A stretch of DNA of 33,798 nucleotides, taken from Actinomycetota bacterium (GTDB taxonomy: Bacteria; Actinomycetota; Geothermincolia; Geothermincolales; RBG-13-55-18). The position numbers and the translations under genes are program-made. The stretch covers positions 1-33,798 of the forward strand of contig JACVJK010000018.1 in the NCBI GenBank assembly GCA_015711955.1, in the 5' to 3' direction. The notes under the pieces were generated by a model, which saw nothing but the letters and a program-made list of their open reading frames with translations, was not told the origin of the DNA and ran no database searches. Shown one piece after another: positions 16,846 to 25,365 of this stretch (positions are counted from its first letter, which is position 1; each line of letters starts with the position of its first letter).

Positions 16846-18090
16846 GTGAAGGTACTCATTCTCTCTTGGGAATACCCCCCGAGGATCGTCGGAGGACTGG
16901 GAACCCACGTCCACCAGCTGGCGGTTAACCTGGCCCGCCTGGGAGTCGGTGTCCACGTGGTGACCAAGGACGCGGAGGGTGCCCCCGACTACGAGGAGTC
17001 GGAGGGAGTACACATCTATCGGGTTCCCCTCTACCCACCTCAGATCCCCCAGGACGACTGGGTGCCGTGGACGCTCCAGTTCAACGTGGCCCTCCTGGAG
17101 AGGGCCGTCCCCCTGCTCAACGAGAGGATAGGCAAGGTCCACGTGCTCCACGCCCACGATTGGCTGGTGGCCCACGCCGCCATAGCCCTGAAGCACGCCT
17201 ATCGTATCCCCCTGGTGGCCACCATCCACGCCACCGAATACGGTAGGCACCAGGGGAGGCTGCCGGGTCCCATGCAGAAGATCATCCACCAGGTGGAGTG
17301 GTGGCTGACCTACGAGAGCGTCTGCACCATCTGCTGCAGCAACTACATGCGGGACGAGGTGGTGCGCATCTTCGAGCTCCCGCCCGACAAGGTGACGGTC
17401 ATCCCCAACGGCATAGAGTACGACCTCTTCCGGGTGAAACCGGACCGCGGTCGGATCCACCGCCAGTTCGTGTATCCCGACCGGAGGATGGTACTCTTCG
17501 TGGGACGGCTGGTGTACGAGAAAGGGGTTCAGACGGTCATCGAGGCCATGCCCAAGGTCCTGGAAGAGGTGCCTGACCTGTGCTTCCTGGTGGCGGGCAC
17601 CGGACCCCATGCCCGAGCCCTCCAGGCCATGGTGGAGGAGCTGGGCCTCAGCCACAAGATAAAGATGCTCGGCTTCGTGGACTCCGAGGCTTTGGTGAAG
17701 TTCTACAAGAGCGCCGACCTCACGGTGGTCCCCAGCCTATACGAGCCCTTCGGCATGGTGGTGCTGGAGGCCATGGTGGCGGGATGCCCGGTGATCGTGG
17801 CGGACACCGGCGGCCTCAAGGAGATCGTGGTGCACGAGGAGACCGGGTTGCGCTTCCGCCCGGGGGATCCCGAGTCCCTAGCCCAGGCCATGATCCGGGT
17901 GCTTAAAGATCGGGAGCTGGCCCAGCGGCTGAGCCGGGACGCCATGAAGTTCATCGGGGAGAGGTACAACTGGCGAAGGATCGCCCGTAACACCATGGAG
18001 GTCTACGAGAAAGCGGTCAGAGAATACGAGTACCGCCCCAGGACCCTGCGGCTCTGTCCTCCCATCCCCGAGAGCGCCAACGGTGGCTGA
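16846..18090 (+). CDS. GT4 family glycosyltransferase, glycogen synthase-like
   Basis: 414 residues of GT-B fold. The N-terminal domain opens 'MKVLILSWEYPPRIVGGLGTHV', which holds the GGLG acceptor/phosphate loop typical of glycogen synthases. The C-terminal domain has 'VLFVGRLVYEKGVQTVIEA' and the nucleotide-sugar motif EX7E in 'YEPFGMVVLEAMVAG'. Beside a GH57 branching-type enzyme, an alpha-glucan synthase (NDP-glucose or maltose-1-phosphate user) is the best guess; a glycan or glycolipid transferase is possible. The start is GTG at 16846. It has its own promoter and continues into the acyl-CoA synthetase gene, whose ATG comes three bases after its stop. Confidence 0.88.
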   Translation: MKVLILSWEYPPRIVGGLGTHVHQLAVNLARLGVGVHVVTKDAEGAPDYEESEGVHIYRVPLYPPQIPQDDWVPWTLQFNVALLERAVPLLNERIGKVHVLHAHDWLVAHAAIALKHAYRIPLVATIHATEYGRHQGRLPGPMQKIIHQVEWWLTYESVCTICCSNYMRDEVVRIFELPPDKVTVIPNGIEYDLFRVKPDRGRIHRQFVYPDRRMVLFVGRLVYEKGVQTVIEAMPKVLEEVPDLCFLVAGTGPHARALQAMVEELGLSHKIKMLGFVDSEALVKFYKSADLTVVPSLYEPFGMVVLEAMVAGCPVIVADTGGLKEIVVHEETGLRFRPGDPESLAQAMIRVLKDRELAQRLSRDAMKFIGERYNWRRIARNTMEVYEKAVREYEYRPRTLRLCPPIPESANGG

Positions 18091-18093
18091 TAC

Positions 18094-19503
18094 ATGGACC
18101 GCCGTCTCAAGGAATCGCTCGACCGCATTTTCTTCCCCCGCTCAGTGGCGGTAGTAGGCGCGTCGACGGAGACCGACAGCCCTGGTTCCCTACTCCTCCG
18201 CTCCCTGCTGGACATGGGTTTCGAGGGCCGCCTCTATCCGATCAACCCGCGCCACGAGGAGGTGATGGGGCTTCCCTGCCATCCCTCCATCGCCACCCTT
18301 CCTGAGAGCGTGGACCTCGCCATCCTCAGCGTCCCTCCCGCCGCCGTCCCGTCGCTGGTGGGAGAGTGCGCCCGACGGGGCGTGGCCGGTTGCGTGGTGA
18401 ACACGGCAGGGTTCTCGGAGACCGGGCGAGAGGAGGGAAGGATCCTGGAGGAGCGGATCCTCGAGGCGATAAGGGGCACCTCCCTGCGGCTGGTGGGCCC
18501 CAACTGCATGGGGGTCTATTCCTCCCGGGGCAAGGTCGCCCTCTTCGCCGGCATGTTCCCCGGCCATGGGAGGCTGTGCATGATATCCCAGAGCGGTTCT
18601 CTGGCCAGCATCACTTTCCTCACCGCATTGGAACGGGGCCTCACCTTCGACCGCATAGTCTCCAGCGGCAACGAGCTGGACCTCAACTGCGCCGACTTCC
18701 TGGAGTACTTCCTCGAGGACCCCGAGGTGGAGATGGTGCTGGCCTACCTCGAGGAGTTGAGAGATGCCCGCCGCTTCTTGCGGGCGGCCCGGAGGGCCCG
18801 CGGCTCCAAGCCGGTGATACTGATGAAAGGAGGAAGAACCCCGGGCGGGAGCAGGGCCGCCGCCTCCCACACCGCCGCCATGGGCGGGAGCTCTGAGATC
18901 CTGAAAGGGGCCTTGCGGCAGGCCGGCGTCATCCAAGTGAGGGACTTGGGAGAGATGCTGGACACCGCCTGCGCCCTCCACTACCTCCCCCGGCCCCGGG
19001 GGAAGAGGGTGGCGGTGGTGAGCTCCCCCGGGGGCCTGGCGGTGAACGCTGCCGACGCGGCGGAGGAAGCGGGACTGGAGTTGGCCCCCCTCGCCCCCGC
19101 CACGGTAAAGCGCCTCCGGGACCTCCTCCCCCCCGTGGGGACCAGCCCCTCCAACCCGGTGGACCTGGGCTTCGGCGCCGTGAAGCCCGGCGTCTACGCC
19201 CAGGTGCTTCGGGCGGTGGACGCCGACCCCTCGGTGGACCTCATCCTGGCGGTGGGAAGCGCCCCCGCCTCGCGCAAGGGCGACCCGGGGCTCCTGCAGG
19301 CCATCACCGAGGAGATGGTCCAGGCCAAGGAAGAGGTGAGAAAACCCATGGTGGCGGTGCTCTTTCCCGGCTCGTTCCTGGCTCCCCACTTCCTCCGCCT
19401 CCACTCGGCGGGAATCCCCGCGTACCCCACCCCCACCTCCGCCTGCCGGGCCCTGGCTTGCCACCTCTGGTTCCACTCCGCCTCCGGCTGTCCTCCTCCC
19501 TGA
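18094..19503 (+). CDS. ADP-forming acyl-CoA (acetyl-CoA) synthetase, alpha subunit
   Basis: 469 residues: a CoA-binding Rossmann domain ('FFPRSVAVVGASTETDSPGS', 'YPINPRHEEVMGLPCHPSI') followed by two succinyl-CoA-ligase-like flavodoxin domains. The phosphorylated catalytic histidine is His259 in 'AAASHTAAMGGS'. The enzyme converts acyl-CoA, ADP and phosphate to acid, CoA and ATP. The ATP-grasp domain of the beta subunit is missing and not encoded nearby, so this is a split-type alpha subunit needing a partner from elsewhere. Acetyl-CoA from the operon at 1-9917 is an obvious substrate, but the acyl preference cannot be read. It is co-transcribed with the GT4 gene. Protein acetyltransferases of related build carry an extra GNAT domain, absent here. 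Confidence 0.88.
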   Translation: MDRRLKESLDRIFFPRSVAVVGASTETDSPGSLLLRSLLDMGFEGRLYPINPRHEEVMGLPCHPSIATLPESVDLAILSVPPAAVPSLVGECARRGVAGCVVNTAGFSETGREEGRILEERILEAIRGTSLRLVGPNCMGVYSSRGKVALFAGMFPGHGRLCMISQSGSLASITFLTALERGLTFDRIVSSGNELDLNCADFLEYFLEDPEVEMVLAYLEELRDARRFLRAARRARGSKPVILMKGGRTPGGSRAAASHTAAMGGSSEILKGALRQAGVIQVRDLGEMLDTACALHYLPRPRGKRVAVVSSPGGLAVNAADAAEEAGLELAPLAPATVKRLRDLLPPVGTSPSNPVDLGFGAVKPGVYAQVLRAVDADPSVDLILAVGSAPASRKGDPGLLQAITEEMVQAKEEVRKPMVAVLFPGSFLAPHFLRLHSAGIPAYPTPTSACRALACHLWFHSASGCPPP

Positions 19504-20079
19504 GCCCATCCCGGCACGGCCGGCGTCAGGTGACGTTGCGGGTAACCCTGGGCCTGAGAACGCTTGTCGAGAATAAGGTCTTAAGCCGCGCCCGATTAAC
19601 TCGGGAAGGAGACCTCCACTCGTTTCTCGCTAGTCGCCTCTCCGACTTCACCGAATTTGAGGCCGAGGATTAAGGCCGGAAGGATGCCTTCGCTCACATC
19701 TCGCAGCCCCTTCTCCTCCAGCCGAGCGCCGACGAGGCCGTTTAAAGCCTGAGACATGCCTTCGTTGACATCCTTTCTCAGGATGACGAACGTGGCCTTC
19801 GCTGGGATGGCGGCCCGATGCTTCCGTGAGCGCGTCCACGGAAACCCATTCCAGAAATGACCGCGGTGGAGAACCCCTGCAAAGGTGGAAGCCCTTGACG
19901 CGCGGCGACACGCCTGTAAGCCTTGGCGAGCCACAACACGAAACCGCACGCGTCGCCTTGATCAGGGTGCGGGGGCTAACGCTGAGGCGGGAACGCGGAC
20001 AACCCCCAATACCCAGAGCCTCCCCGGGGGCGGAAGAGCAGCAAGGCGAGGACGTCCCCCTCGGTCACGTCGTTTTTCC
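19504..20079. other. 576-base gap between convergent genes
   Basis: No terminator with a U tract is evident. A minus-strand frame at 19596-19949 has a plausible-looking C-terminal half ('KDVNEGMSQALNGLVGARLEEKG') but an Arg-rich front and no ribosome-binding site, so it may be a gene remnant or chance. Directly after galT a GTG frame of 30 codons follows. Neither is strong enough to call. Confidence 0.3.
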
Positions 20080-21060
20080 TCAACCCAAGACCTCCTTTAG
20101 GGCGGAGGCAGCGGAGGTGGAGGGGATGGAGTTTATGAAGATGCCAGTGCCCAGTTCGAAGCCGGCCAGCCTGCCCAGACGGGGCAGGACCTCCCAGTGG
20201 AAGTGGAAGCCCCCTTCCTGCCCGCAGGGGGCGCACTGCAGCACGAGGTTGTAGGGGGGTTCGGAAAGGCGTCGCGACAAGGCCCCGAGGAGGCGGCGGA
20301 GCACCACCGCCATGGAGTCCAGTTCCTCCTCGCCGCAGTCGGTGATGTGGGGCTTGTGCCTTCTCCCCGCCAACCAGGCCTCGTAGGAGAAACGGGGGGC
20401 TGTCGGACAAAAGGCCGCCCATCCGTCCTCCTCCACCACCATCCTGCCCGTGACGCGGGCTCTTTCTATCTCCCGACAGATGGGACAACCCTCGCCCGAG
20501 GAGAAACGCTCCATCCGGGACTGGGTGAAGGGAGGGACCAACGGAAGGGCGAATATCTGGGCGTGGGGATGATCCAGGGACGCACCCGCTTCCCTGCCCT
20601 GGTTGACCATGACCACCACCTGCCTGACCCCCTCCGAGGAACACAACTCACCGTAGCGGCGACGCAGTGCCCTGAGCGCCTCCGCCACCCCTTCGGGGTC
20701 CATGCGGTGCAGCGGCCGGTGATGGTCCGGGGTGAGAATCAACACCTCGTGTCTACCCCGGGCCGGGAAAGCCTCCTCCCCCTCGTGAACAATACTAACG
20801 GGGGCCGGTACCGTCTCCACCAGCGCTGGGTAGAGGTTGGGGATTAGGCGCATCCTCCAGCCGGGTCCGTTCTCCGGTCCATCCTCCCTCCCCACCGCCC
20901 ATACCTCGGGAGGCGTCATGGCCTCGTTTCCGGGACAGAAGGGGCACATACCCTCCCACGCGGTGCCCCCACCCCCGGGCCTTTTAGCCCGTGCCTCGGC
21001 GACGATCACCGGCTGGCCGGTGAGGGGACTGTGCAATATCACCGGGAAATCGTCCGTCAA
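20080..21060 (-). CDS. galT: galactose-1-phosphate uridylyltransferase family protein
   Basis: About 326 residues, HIT superfamily. The zinc-site motif 'CPFCPGNE' comes early, and the active-site HPH triad lies in 'LDHPHAQIFALP' near residues 164-166, its second histidine being the nucleophile. The end shows 'FHFHWEVLPRLGRLAGFELGTG'. It swaps UMP between UDP-glucose and galactose-1-phosphate; related enzymes act as ADP-glucose phosphorylases or on other hexose-1-phosphates, so the exact donor is open. I chose the TTG at 21060, 10 bases after the acyltransferase stop with AGGAG upstream; an ATG at 21111 would overlap that gene by 41 bases and add an Arg-rich tail. No galK or galE is nearby. 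Confidence 0.88.
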   Translation of the reverse strand: MTDDFPVILHSPLTGQPVIVAEARAKRPGGGGTAWEGMCPFCPGNEAMTPPEVWAVGREDGPENGPGWRMRLIPNLYPALVETVPAPVSIVHEGEEAFPARGRHEVLILTPDHHRPLHRMDPEGVAEALRALRRRYGELCSSEGVRQVVVMVNQGREAGASLDHPHAQIFALPLVPPFTQSRMERFSSGEGCPICREIERARVTGRMVVEEDGWAAFCPTAPRFSYEAWLAGRRHKPHITDCGEEELDSMAVVLRRLLGALSRRLSEPPYNLVLQCAPCGQEGGFHFHWEVLPRLGRLAGFELGTGIFINSIPSTSAASALKEVLG

Positions 21061-21070
21061 CTCCCTTCTC

Positions 21071-21745
21071 CTATCCTCCACCCTCCTTGCCCGGCTCACG
21101 TCGGGACCCATCTTCCGCCGCCTCCTCGTCCACCACGGGACGGGGACGGTAACCCAACACTCGAGCCGGCACCCCGCCCACTATGGAATAGGGCGGCACG
21201 TCCCGGTTGACCAGGCTCATGGCCCCTATCACCGACCCCCTGCCCACCGTGACGCCGCGCAGGATCACCACTTTGGTGCCCACCCAGATATCCCCCTCCA
21301 GGCGCACCGGGCTCTTACTGATCCCCTGGGAGCGAATGCTCATCTCCGGATCCCAGTAGTTGTGGTCGAAGTCCACGATGTACACCGAGTCGGCGAAGAG
21401 GCATTCCGGGCCGATGTACACCCCCGCATAGCAGTTCACCGTGTTGTCGGACCCGAAAACCGTCTTGTCCCCTATGTAGAGCTCCCCCTCGTGACAGCGC
21501 AGGGCGTTGTTCCTGCCGATCCAGACGAACCTGCCGATGCGCATCACCGCGCCCTTCTTCACCACCACCTCGTACTTGCGGGGGAGGAAGACGAAACCCT
21601 CGGTCTTCACCCGGGGATGGAGGATCTTGAAGCGCAGGAAACGATAGAGGTACACCCAGAAACGGGGCGTGTACATGCGGTGCCTTATGATGAAGCGGAT
21701 GTCGTCCGCCACCCTCTTCCACCAAGACGCGCTTTCCCTGCCCAC
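21071..21745 (-). CDS. hexapeptide-repeat acyltransferase (maltose/galactoside acetyltransferase-like)
   Basis: 224 residues from the GTG at 21745, which has a strong AGGAGG upstream. A TTG at 21799 is possible but lacks one. After an N-terminal helical part ('IRFIIRHRMYTPRFWVYLYRFLRF'), imperfect hexapeptide repeats build a left-handed beta helix: 'IGRFVWIGRNN', 'IGDKTVFGSDN', 'VYIGPECLFADSVYIVDFDH'. The end is the classic 'GRGSVIGAMSLVNRDVPPYSIVGGVPARVLGYRP'. Such trimeric enzymes acetylate or acylate sugars and sugar nucleotides. Lying between a methyltransferase and galT, it probably modifies a surface or compatible-solute glycan; the acceptor is unknown. Confidence 0.88.
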   Translation of the reverse strand: MGRESASWWKRVADDIRFIIRHRMYTPRFWVYLYRFLRFKILHPRVKTEGFVFLPRKYEVVVKKGAVMRIGRFVWIGRNNALRCHEGELYIGDKTVFGSDNTVNCYAGVYIGPECLFADSVYIVDFDHNYWDPEMSIRSQGISKSPVRLEGDIWVGTKVVILRGVTVGRGSVIGAMSLVNRDVPPYSIVGGVPARVLGYRPRPVVDEEAAEDGSRREPGKEGGG

Positions 21746-21802
21746 CTCAAACCTCCTCGCCGCCTCGTTCTCCCGCCATGAGGTCCCCAGGGGGCACAAG
21801 CA

Positions 21803-22714
21803 TCATTTCTCCAGGTAGAGGATCATGTTGTAGAACCAGCTGTGGGGCAGCACCCGGTACAGATAGCGGTCCAGGGCCCGGCACCTCTTGTAGGTGTTGT
21901 AGGCGCCCCAACGCCAACGGTCGGTGATGTTATCCTCCTCCACGCTGGTCTCCACCGTGCGGATCATCCATCCCACGAAGCTGGAGAGCAGCTCCTCCGA
22001 TTCGTAACGGGCCACCCTAAAGCCGGCCCTGCGGGCCCGGCGGCAAAGCTCCGCGGGGTCGAAGGTGTGGATGTCCACCACGTGCTCCAACTCCTGGAGC
22101 TCGTGGGAACCCTCGTCTTCGGCGCGGTACTCCCGGAGCCTCACCGGGCGCTTTCCCAGCCTTCCCCCCAACCGGGCATAGGTCCTGATGCCCCACTGGG
22201 CCAGGGATTTGGCCACCCGGGCGAAACGGTGCCCGTTCACGGTGGGCTCCCCCGCCACCACGCACTTTCCCCCCGGCTTGAGGACCCGGTGGATCTCCCG
22301 GAAAGAGGCGTCCAGGTCCGGGAGGTGATGTAGTATGGCGTGACCTATGACCATGTCGAAATAAGAGTCCTCGTAGGGAAGATCCTCCACGTCGGCCTGC
22401 TGCAGATGGACCTTGATGCCCAGCTTCTCCGCGTTCTCCTTACAGACGTCCAACATCCCCTGGGAGATGTCGCACCCCCAGCATTCCTCCAGCACCCCCG
22501 CGATGCCCAGGTTGAGCATGGCATACCCGGTTCCACAGCCGATCTCCAGGATCCTTTCCACCCGGGGGAAGGGTCCCCTCAGGCCCAACTCGAACTTGTC
22601 CAGCACGAATCGGGCCATGTCCTCGTCGAACCGGATAGCCCATTTCTTGTCGTACTCCCTGCTGGTCTCGTCGTGGAAGACCAGATTGGCCTTCTTCACG
22701 TCCATGGAATCCAT
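21803..22714 (-). CDS. class I SAM-dependent methyltransferase
   Basis: 303 residues. Motif I is 'ILEIGCGTGYAMLNLG' near residue 55, motif II 'CWGCDISQGMLDVC', then 'VHLQQADVEDLPYEDSYFDMVIGHAILHHLPDLDASFREIHRVLKPGGKCVVAGEP'. The first 180 residues are the Methyltransf_11 core. The final third is a specific extension rich in Arg, Trp and Tyr, ending 'LPHSWFYNMILYLEK', with no family I recognise. ATG at 22714 follows GGAAGGAGG. It heads the methyltransferase-acyltransferase-galT operon and has a promoter immediately upstream. The substrate is unknown; sugar or lipid fits the neighbours. Confidence 0.87.
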   Translation of the reverse strand: MDSMDVKKANLVFHDETSREYDKKWAIRFDEDMARFVLDKFELGLRGPFPRVERILEIGCGTGYAMLNLGIAGVLEECWGCDISQGMLDVCKENAEKLGIKVHLQQADVEDLPYEDSYFDMVIGHAILHHLPDLDASFREIHRVLKPGGKCVVAGEPTVNGHRFARVAKSLAQWGIRTYARLGGRLGKRPVRLREYRAEDEGSHELQELEHVVDIHTFDPAELCRRARRAGFRVARYESEELLSSFVGWMIRTVETSVEEDNITDRWRWGAYNTYKRCRALDRYLYRVLPHSWFYNMILYLEK

Positions 22715-22746
22715 GTTGCTTCCTCCTTCCCTCGGACACAGGAAAG

Positions 22747-22776
22747 ATTATATGCGCCAGGCACGGCAGGGCGGAA
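22747..22776 (-). promoter_or_regulatory. promoter of the methyltransferase-acyltransferase-galT operon
   Basis: On the minus strand a perfect TATAAT (22752-22747) follows TTCCGC (22776-22771) by 18 bases. The predicted start is near 22740, giving a leader of about 25 bases with GGAAGGAGG before the ATG. The -35 is weak. Confidence 0.5.
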
Positions 22777-23238
22777 CTTCTTGAAACCCCTTCTCATTAA
22801 TGTGCGTTCCCACCAAACCGTTGGTCCTCCACATCCCTGAGGGCACGAGTGAGAAGGCCAGGCGTACAGAGCCATCCCGATGTCCGCTAGCCGAGAGTCG
22901 GTTCCGAGCGAAAAGCACGACCCCACGATCTAAGCGATCTAACCAGGGAGGTTTCTACCTACGGGGGGACCAATCTTCTCGTCTCAGGCTGATCTTTTTC
23001 TTTGAACCTCCGTGGAGGTCGGCTCCGGTGCCGTCTGCCACGCTCCCAGGGACCGGGTTCTACGATAACCTAAGTGGAGTTCATCCGCCTCGTATGAAAA
23101 AGGAGGCGGCGCTAATATTATGGGAAGCCGGGATGAACGGGGACGGTCGGAAGCCCTTTTGTTGAACAGACCACGAAACGATGTCGCCGTGGAGGGTTCC
23201 TCGAGGAGAACACCTCCCGGCAAAGCGGCGGTGAGACC
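22777..23238. other. 460-base region between divergent genes
   Basis: It holds a perfect hairpin, CCGCCTC (23085-23091) with GAGGCGG (23103-23109), followed by the AT-rich TAATATTAT, which could be a -10 for the NusG-domain gene but lacks a -35. An ACCTCC/GGAGGT inverted pair lies at 23006-23019. No coding sequence is convincing. Confidence 0.35.
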
Positions 23239-23628
23239 ATGAAGAAAAGATCCGGCAGGCGTTGGACGTGGGCGGACTCTCTCCTTGTGGCGACGGTGAT
23301 CGCCCTTAGCGTCTTCCTGCTGGCCCAGGACATGTCCCGTTCCCATCAGGGACACACGGGGAGCCTCTCGGTGAGGGTGAACGGGGCGGAGACGATGAGG
23401 TTGGACCTCTCCGGGCGCCGAGAGGTCGGCGTGAGGGGTTGGCAGGGGGACAGCGTTTTCGAGATCCGGGATGGGAGCGTGCGTATGGTGGAATCCGCCT
23501 GCCCTGACAAGCTCTGCGTTCGCAGTGGATGGATCTCCCGCCCGGGGGAGAGCATCGTCTGCCTACCAAACCGAGTGGTGCTGGAGATCAAGGCTTCGGA
23601 GGGAGGGCCGGATGCGGTCAATCGGTAG
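23239..23628 (+). CDS. NusG domain II-containing membrane-anchored protein
   Basis: 129 residues. One N-terminal membrane segment ('SLLVATVIALSVFLLAQ', about residues 14-30) is followed by a small extracytoplasmic beta domain. The family signature is the cysteine-containing block 'ESACPDKLCVRSGWISRPGESIVCLPNRVVLEI', which ends the domain. Proteins of this kind are usually encoded just before a Gx-family membrane protein, as here, where the two genes overlap by 17 bases. Their function is not established; a role in flavin, quinone or electron-transfer modules has been suggested by gene neighbourhoods. It is not the transcription factor NusG. Confidence 0.88.
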   Translation: MKKRSGRRWTWADSLLVATVIALSVFLLAQDMSRSHQGHTGSLSVRVNGAETMRLDLSGRREVGVRGWQGDSVFEIRDGSVRMVESACPDKLCVRSGWISRPGESIVCLPNRVVLEIKASEGGPDAVNR

Positions 23629-24190
23629 GACCTCAGGGCACGTTAACACCGCCTCCGGCTCGGATTCCCGGGCGGTGTCGCCATACCCCCGCGTCGACCT
23701 CAAGGCGAGGAAGGTGGGGGCCATGGGTATGTTGGTGGCCTTGGGGCTGCTGTTGCAGATCGTGGAGGGCTCCCTGCCCCCGGTGATCCCCTTGCCCGGG
23801 GCCAAACTGGGTCTGGCCAACCTGGCTACCCTGGTGGCCTTGGTATACCTGGGTCCTCTGGAGGCCTTGGGCGTGAACTCCCTCCGCTGTCTTCTGGGAG
23901 GACTTCTGCGGGGGAGTTTCGTGGGCCTGCTCATCAGCCTTTCTGCCGGGACGGCCGCCACCGTTTTCATGGCCGCCCTCTATTTCCTTCCCCTCTTCAG
24001 CCTCATGGGGGTGAGCATCGCCGGCGCGGTGGTGCACAACGCCGTCCAGCTGGCGGTGGCCCTGTGGTTGGTGGGCTTTCCGGGCCTGCGCCATTACCTT
24101 CCTTTTCTGCTTTTGGTGGCACTGCCCACCGGAGCCGTCATCGGCTGGGTGGCAACCCGTATCTCGACTTTCCTTTCCGACTCCCGATAG
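23612..24190 (+). CDS. Gx transporter family protein (ECF S-component-like; 'heptaprenyl diphosphate synthase component I' family)
   Basis: 192 residues from the ATG at 23612, which has GGAGGG upstream inside the preceding gene. After about 30 polar residues come five or six membrane helices. They include 'MGMLVALGLLLQIVEGSLPP', the conserved 'PLPGAKLGLANLATLVALVYLGPLEAL', and 'GVSIAGAVVHNAVQLAVALWLVG'. The old database name comes from a prenyl synthase neighbour; the fold resembles substrate-binding S components of ECF transporters. Two ECF ATPases and EcfT follow directly, so I infer it is the S component of this transporter. The substrate is unknown. Confidence 0.85.
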   Translation: MRSIGRTSGHVNTASGSDSRAVSPYPRVDLKARKVGAMGMLVALGLLLQIVEGSLPPVIPLPGAKLGLANLATLVALVYLGPLEALGVNSLRCLLGGLLRGSFVGLLISLSAGTAATVFMAALYFLPLFSLMGVSIAGAVVHNAVQLAVALWLVGFPGLRHYLPFLLLVALPTGAVIGWVATRISTFLSDSR

Positions 24191-24209
24191 GAGGCCGAAG
24201 GAGGTGCCC

Positions 24210-25121
24210 TTGGCTGACCCGGAAAAGGCTGGCAACGGTTCATCGCGGGAGAACCCCAAATACGAGTCCGCAACGGTGCTGGAGATGGAGGGGGTCGGTT
24301 TCCGGTATCCCGGTACTCCCCACGACGCGGTCGACGGTGTCGACCTGCGGGTGGAAGAGGGGGAGTTCGTGGTCCTGGTGGGACCCAACGGGTCCGGTAA
24401 ATCGACCCTCTGCCGCTTGGCCTCGGGGCTTCTCCTCCCCTCCAGGGGTAGGATACGGGCGTTCGGACTGGACACGGCGGAAGAGGACCTCCTTCCCACC
24501 ATCCGGTCGCAGTGCTCCCTGGTGCTCCAGAACCCTGACCACCAGCTTTTGGCCTCAACAGTGCGGGAGGACGTGGCCTTCGGCCTCTCACGGTTGGGAC
24601 TCGAGATGGAGGAGATCCGGGAGAGGGTGGACGAGGTGCTGGCTTTTCTGGGCATCGATTCCCTGGCGGATAGGGATCCCCTCACCCTGTCGATGGGGGA
24701 GAGAAAGAAGGTGGCCCTGGCCGGTGCCTTGGTACGCCGTCCCAGACTTCTGATCTCGGACGAGTCCACCGGTATGCTGGATCCGGCCAGCCGGGAGGAA
24801 ATCATGGAAGCCCTGATCTCTTGGAAAGAGCGGTCCGGTGCCGCGCTCCTGCACGCCACCCATCGGGAGGAGGAAGTGGCGATGGCGGACAGGGCCATCC
24901 TCCTCAATGGGGGAAGGGCGGTCTTCACGGGTCGCCCCATGGAACTTTTCGACCTGGAGGAGGCGAGGGAGCTGGGGCTTGCACCACCGCCCCTGGTGGA
25001 GCTAGCCCGGGAGTTGGCCCGCAGAGGCCATCCGCTTTCGACCCCCCGTTGGAGCTTCCACCGGATAGCTGACTCCCTGTCAGCTTTGGTCGGCCATGAT
25101 GACGGAGGACAAGGATCTTGA
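24210..25121 (+). CDS. ECF transporter ATP-binding protein (EcfA, first copy)
   Basis: 303 residues from a TTG at 24210 spaced five bases after AAGGAGG; the GTG at 24204 overlaps that site. ABC motifs: Walker A 'GPNGSGKST', Q-loop 'LVLQNPDHQLLASTV' (the ECF-type QNPD), signature 'LSMGERKKVALA', Walker B and D-loop 'LLISDESTGMLDP', H-loop 'LHATHREEE'. The signature departs from LSGGQ, with Met in place of the first Gly, and the Walker B is followed by Ser instead of Pro. It pairs with the second EcfA downstream to power EcfT and the S component in the membrane. Confidence 0.9.
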   Translation: MADPEKAGNGSSRENPKYESATVLEMEGVGFRYPGTPHDAVDGVDLRVEEGEFVVLVGPNGSGKSTLCRLASGLLLPSRGRIRAFGLDTAEEDLLPTIRSQCSLVLQNPDHQLLASTVREDVAFGLSRLGLEMEEIRERVDEVLAFLGIDSLADRDPLTLSMGERKKVALAGALVRRPRLLISDESTGMLDPASREEIMEALISWKERSGAALLHATHREEEVAMADRAILLNGGRAVFTGRPMELFDLEEARELGLAPPPLVELARELARRGHPLSTPRWSFHRIADSLSALVGHDDGGQGS

Positions 25122-25365
25122 GGCGTGAAACCCGCCTTCGCTCGAATCGCCGCAGGACCCCCGTACCACGCTTGGGCGGAAGGTACGTCCTTGCTGGACG
25201 AATCTCACCTTCCAAACCCCAGGGCAACCGCGTCAGGATGGAGAGTGGCTCTTTCCACGCCCATCCAGGAGTGAGCGGCAAGACCGGAAGGCGCGGGCGG
25301 GATCTCCGCCGCCCCCGGCCCCGGGGTAAGACCGGGATCCCTTCCGGAGAAAGGAGGTCCGCCCC
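25122..25365 (+). other. 244-base gap between the two ecfA genes
   Basis: An 83-codon frame (25118-25369) spans the gap, overlapping the first ecfA stop (TTGA) and the second ecfA start (ATGA). It is dominated by Arg, Gly and Pro with no domain, so I treat it as non-coding. The 3' end holds AAAGGAGG, the ribosome-binding site of the second ecfA. Confidence 0.35.

Noticed and set aside
18190-19509. Long minus-strand frame opposite the acyl-CoA synthetase alpha subunit
   Set aside because: Gly/His/Pro-rich mirror frame; the opposite strand encodes a clear enzyme.
19596-19949. Minus-strand frame with a plausible C-terminal half
   Set aside because: No ribosome-binding site, an Arg-rich front half and no family resemblance; kept only as a note on the gap.
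23006-23019. ACCTCC-GT-GGAGGT inverted pair
   Set aside because: The two-base centre is too small for a stable hairpin, and the halves resemble ribosome-binding-site sequence.
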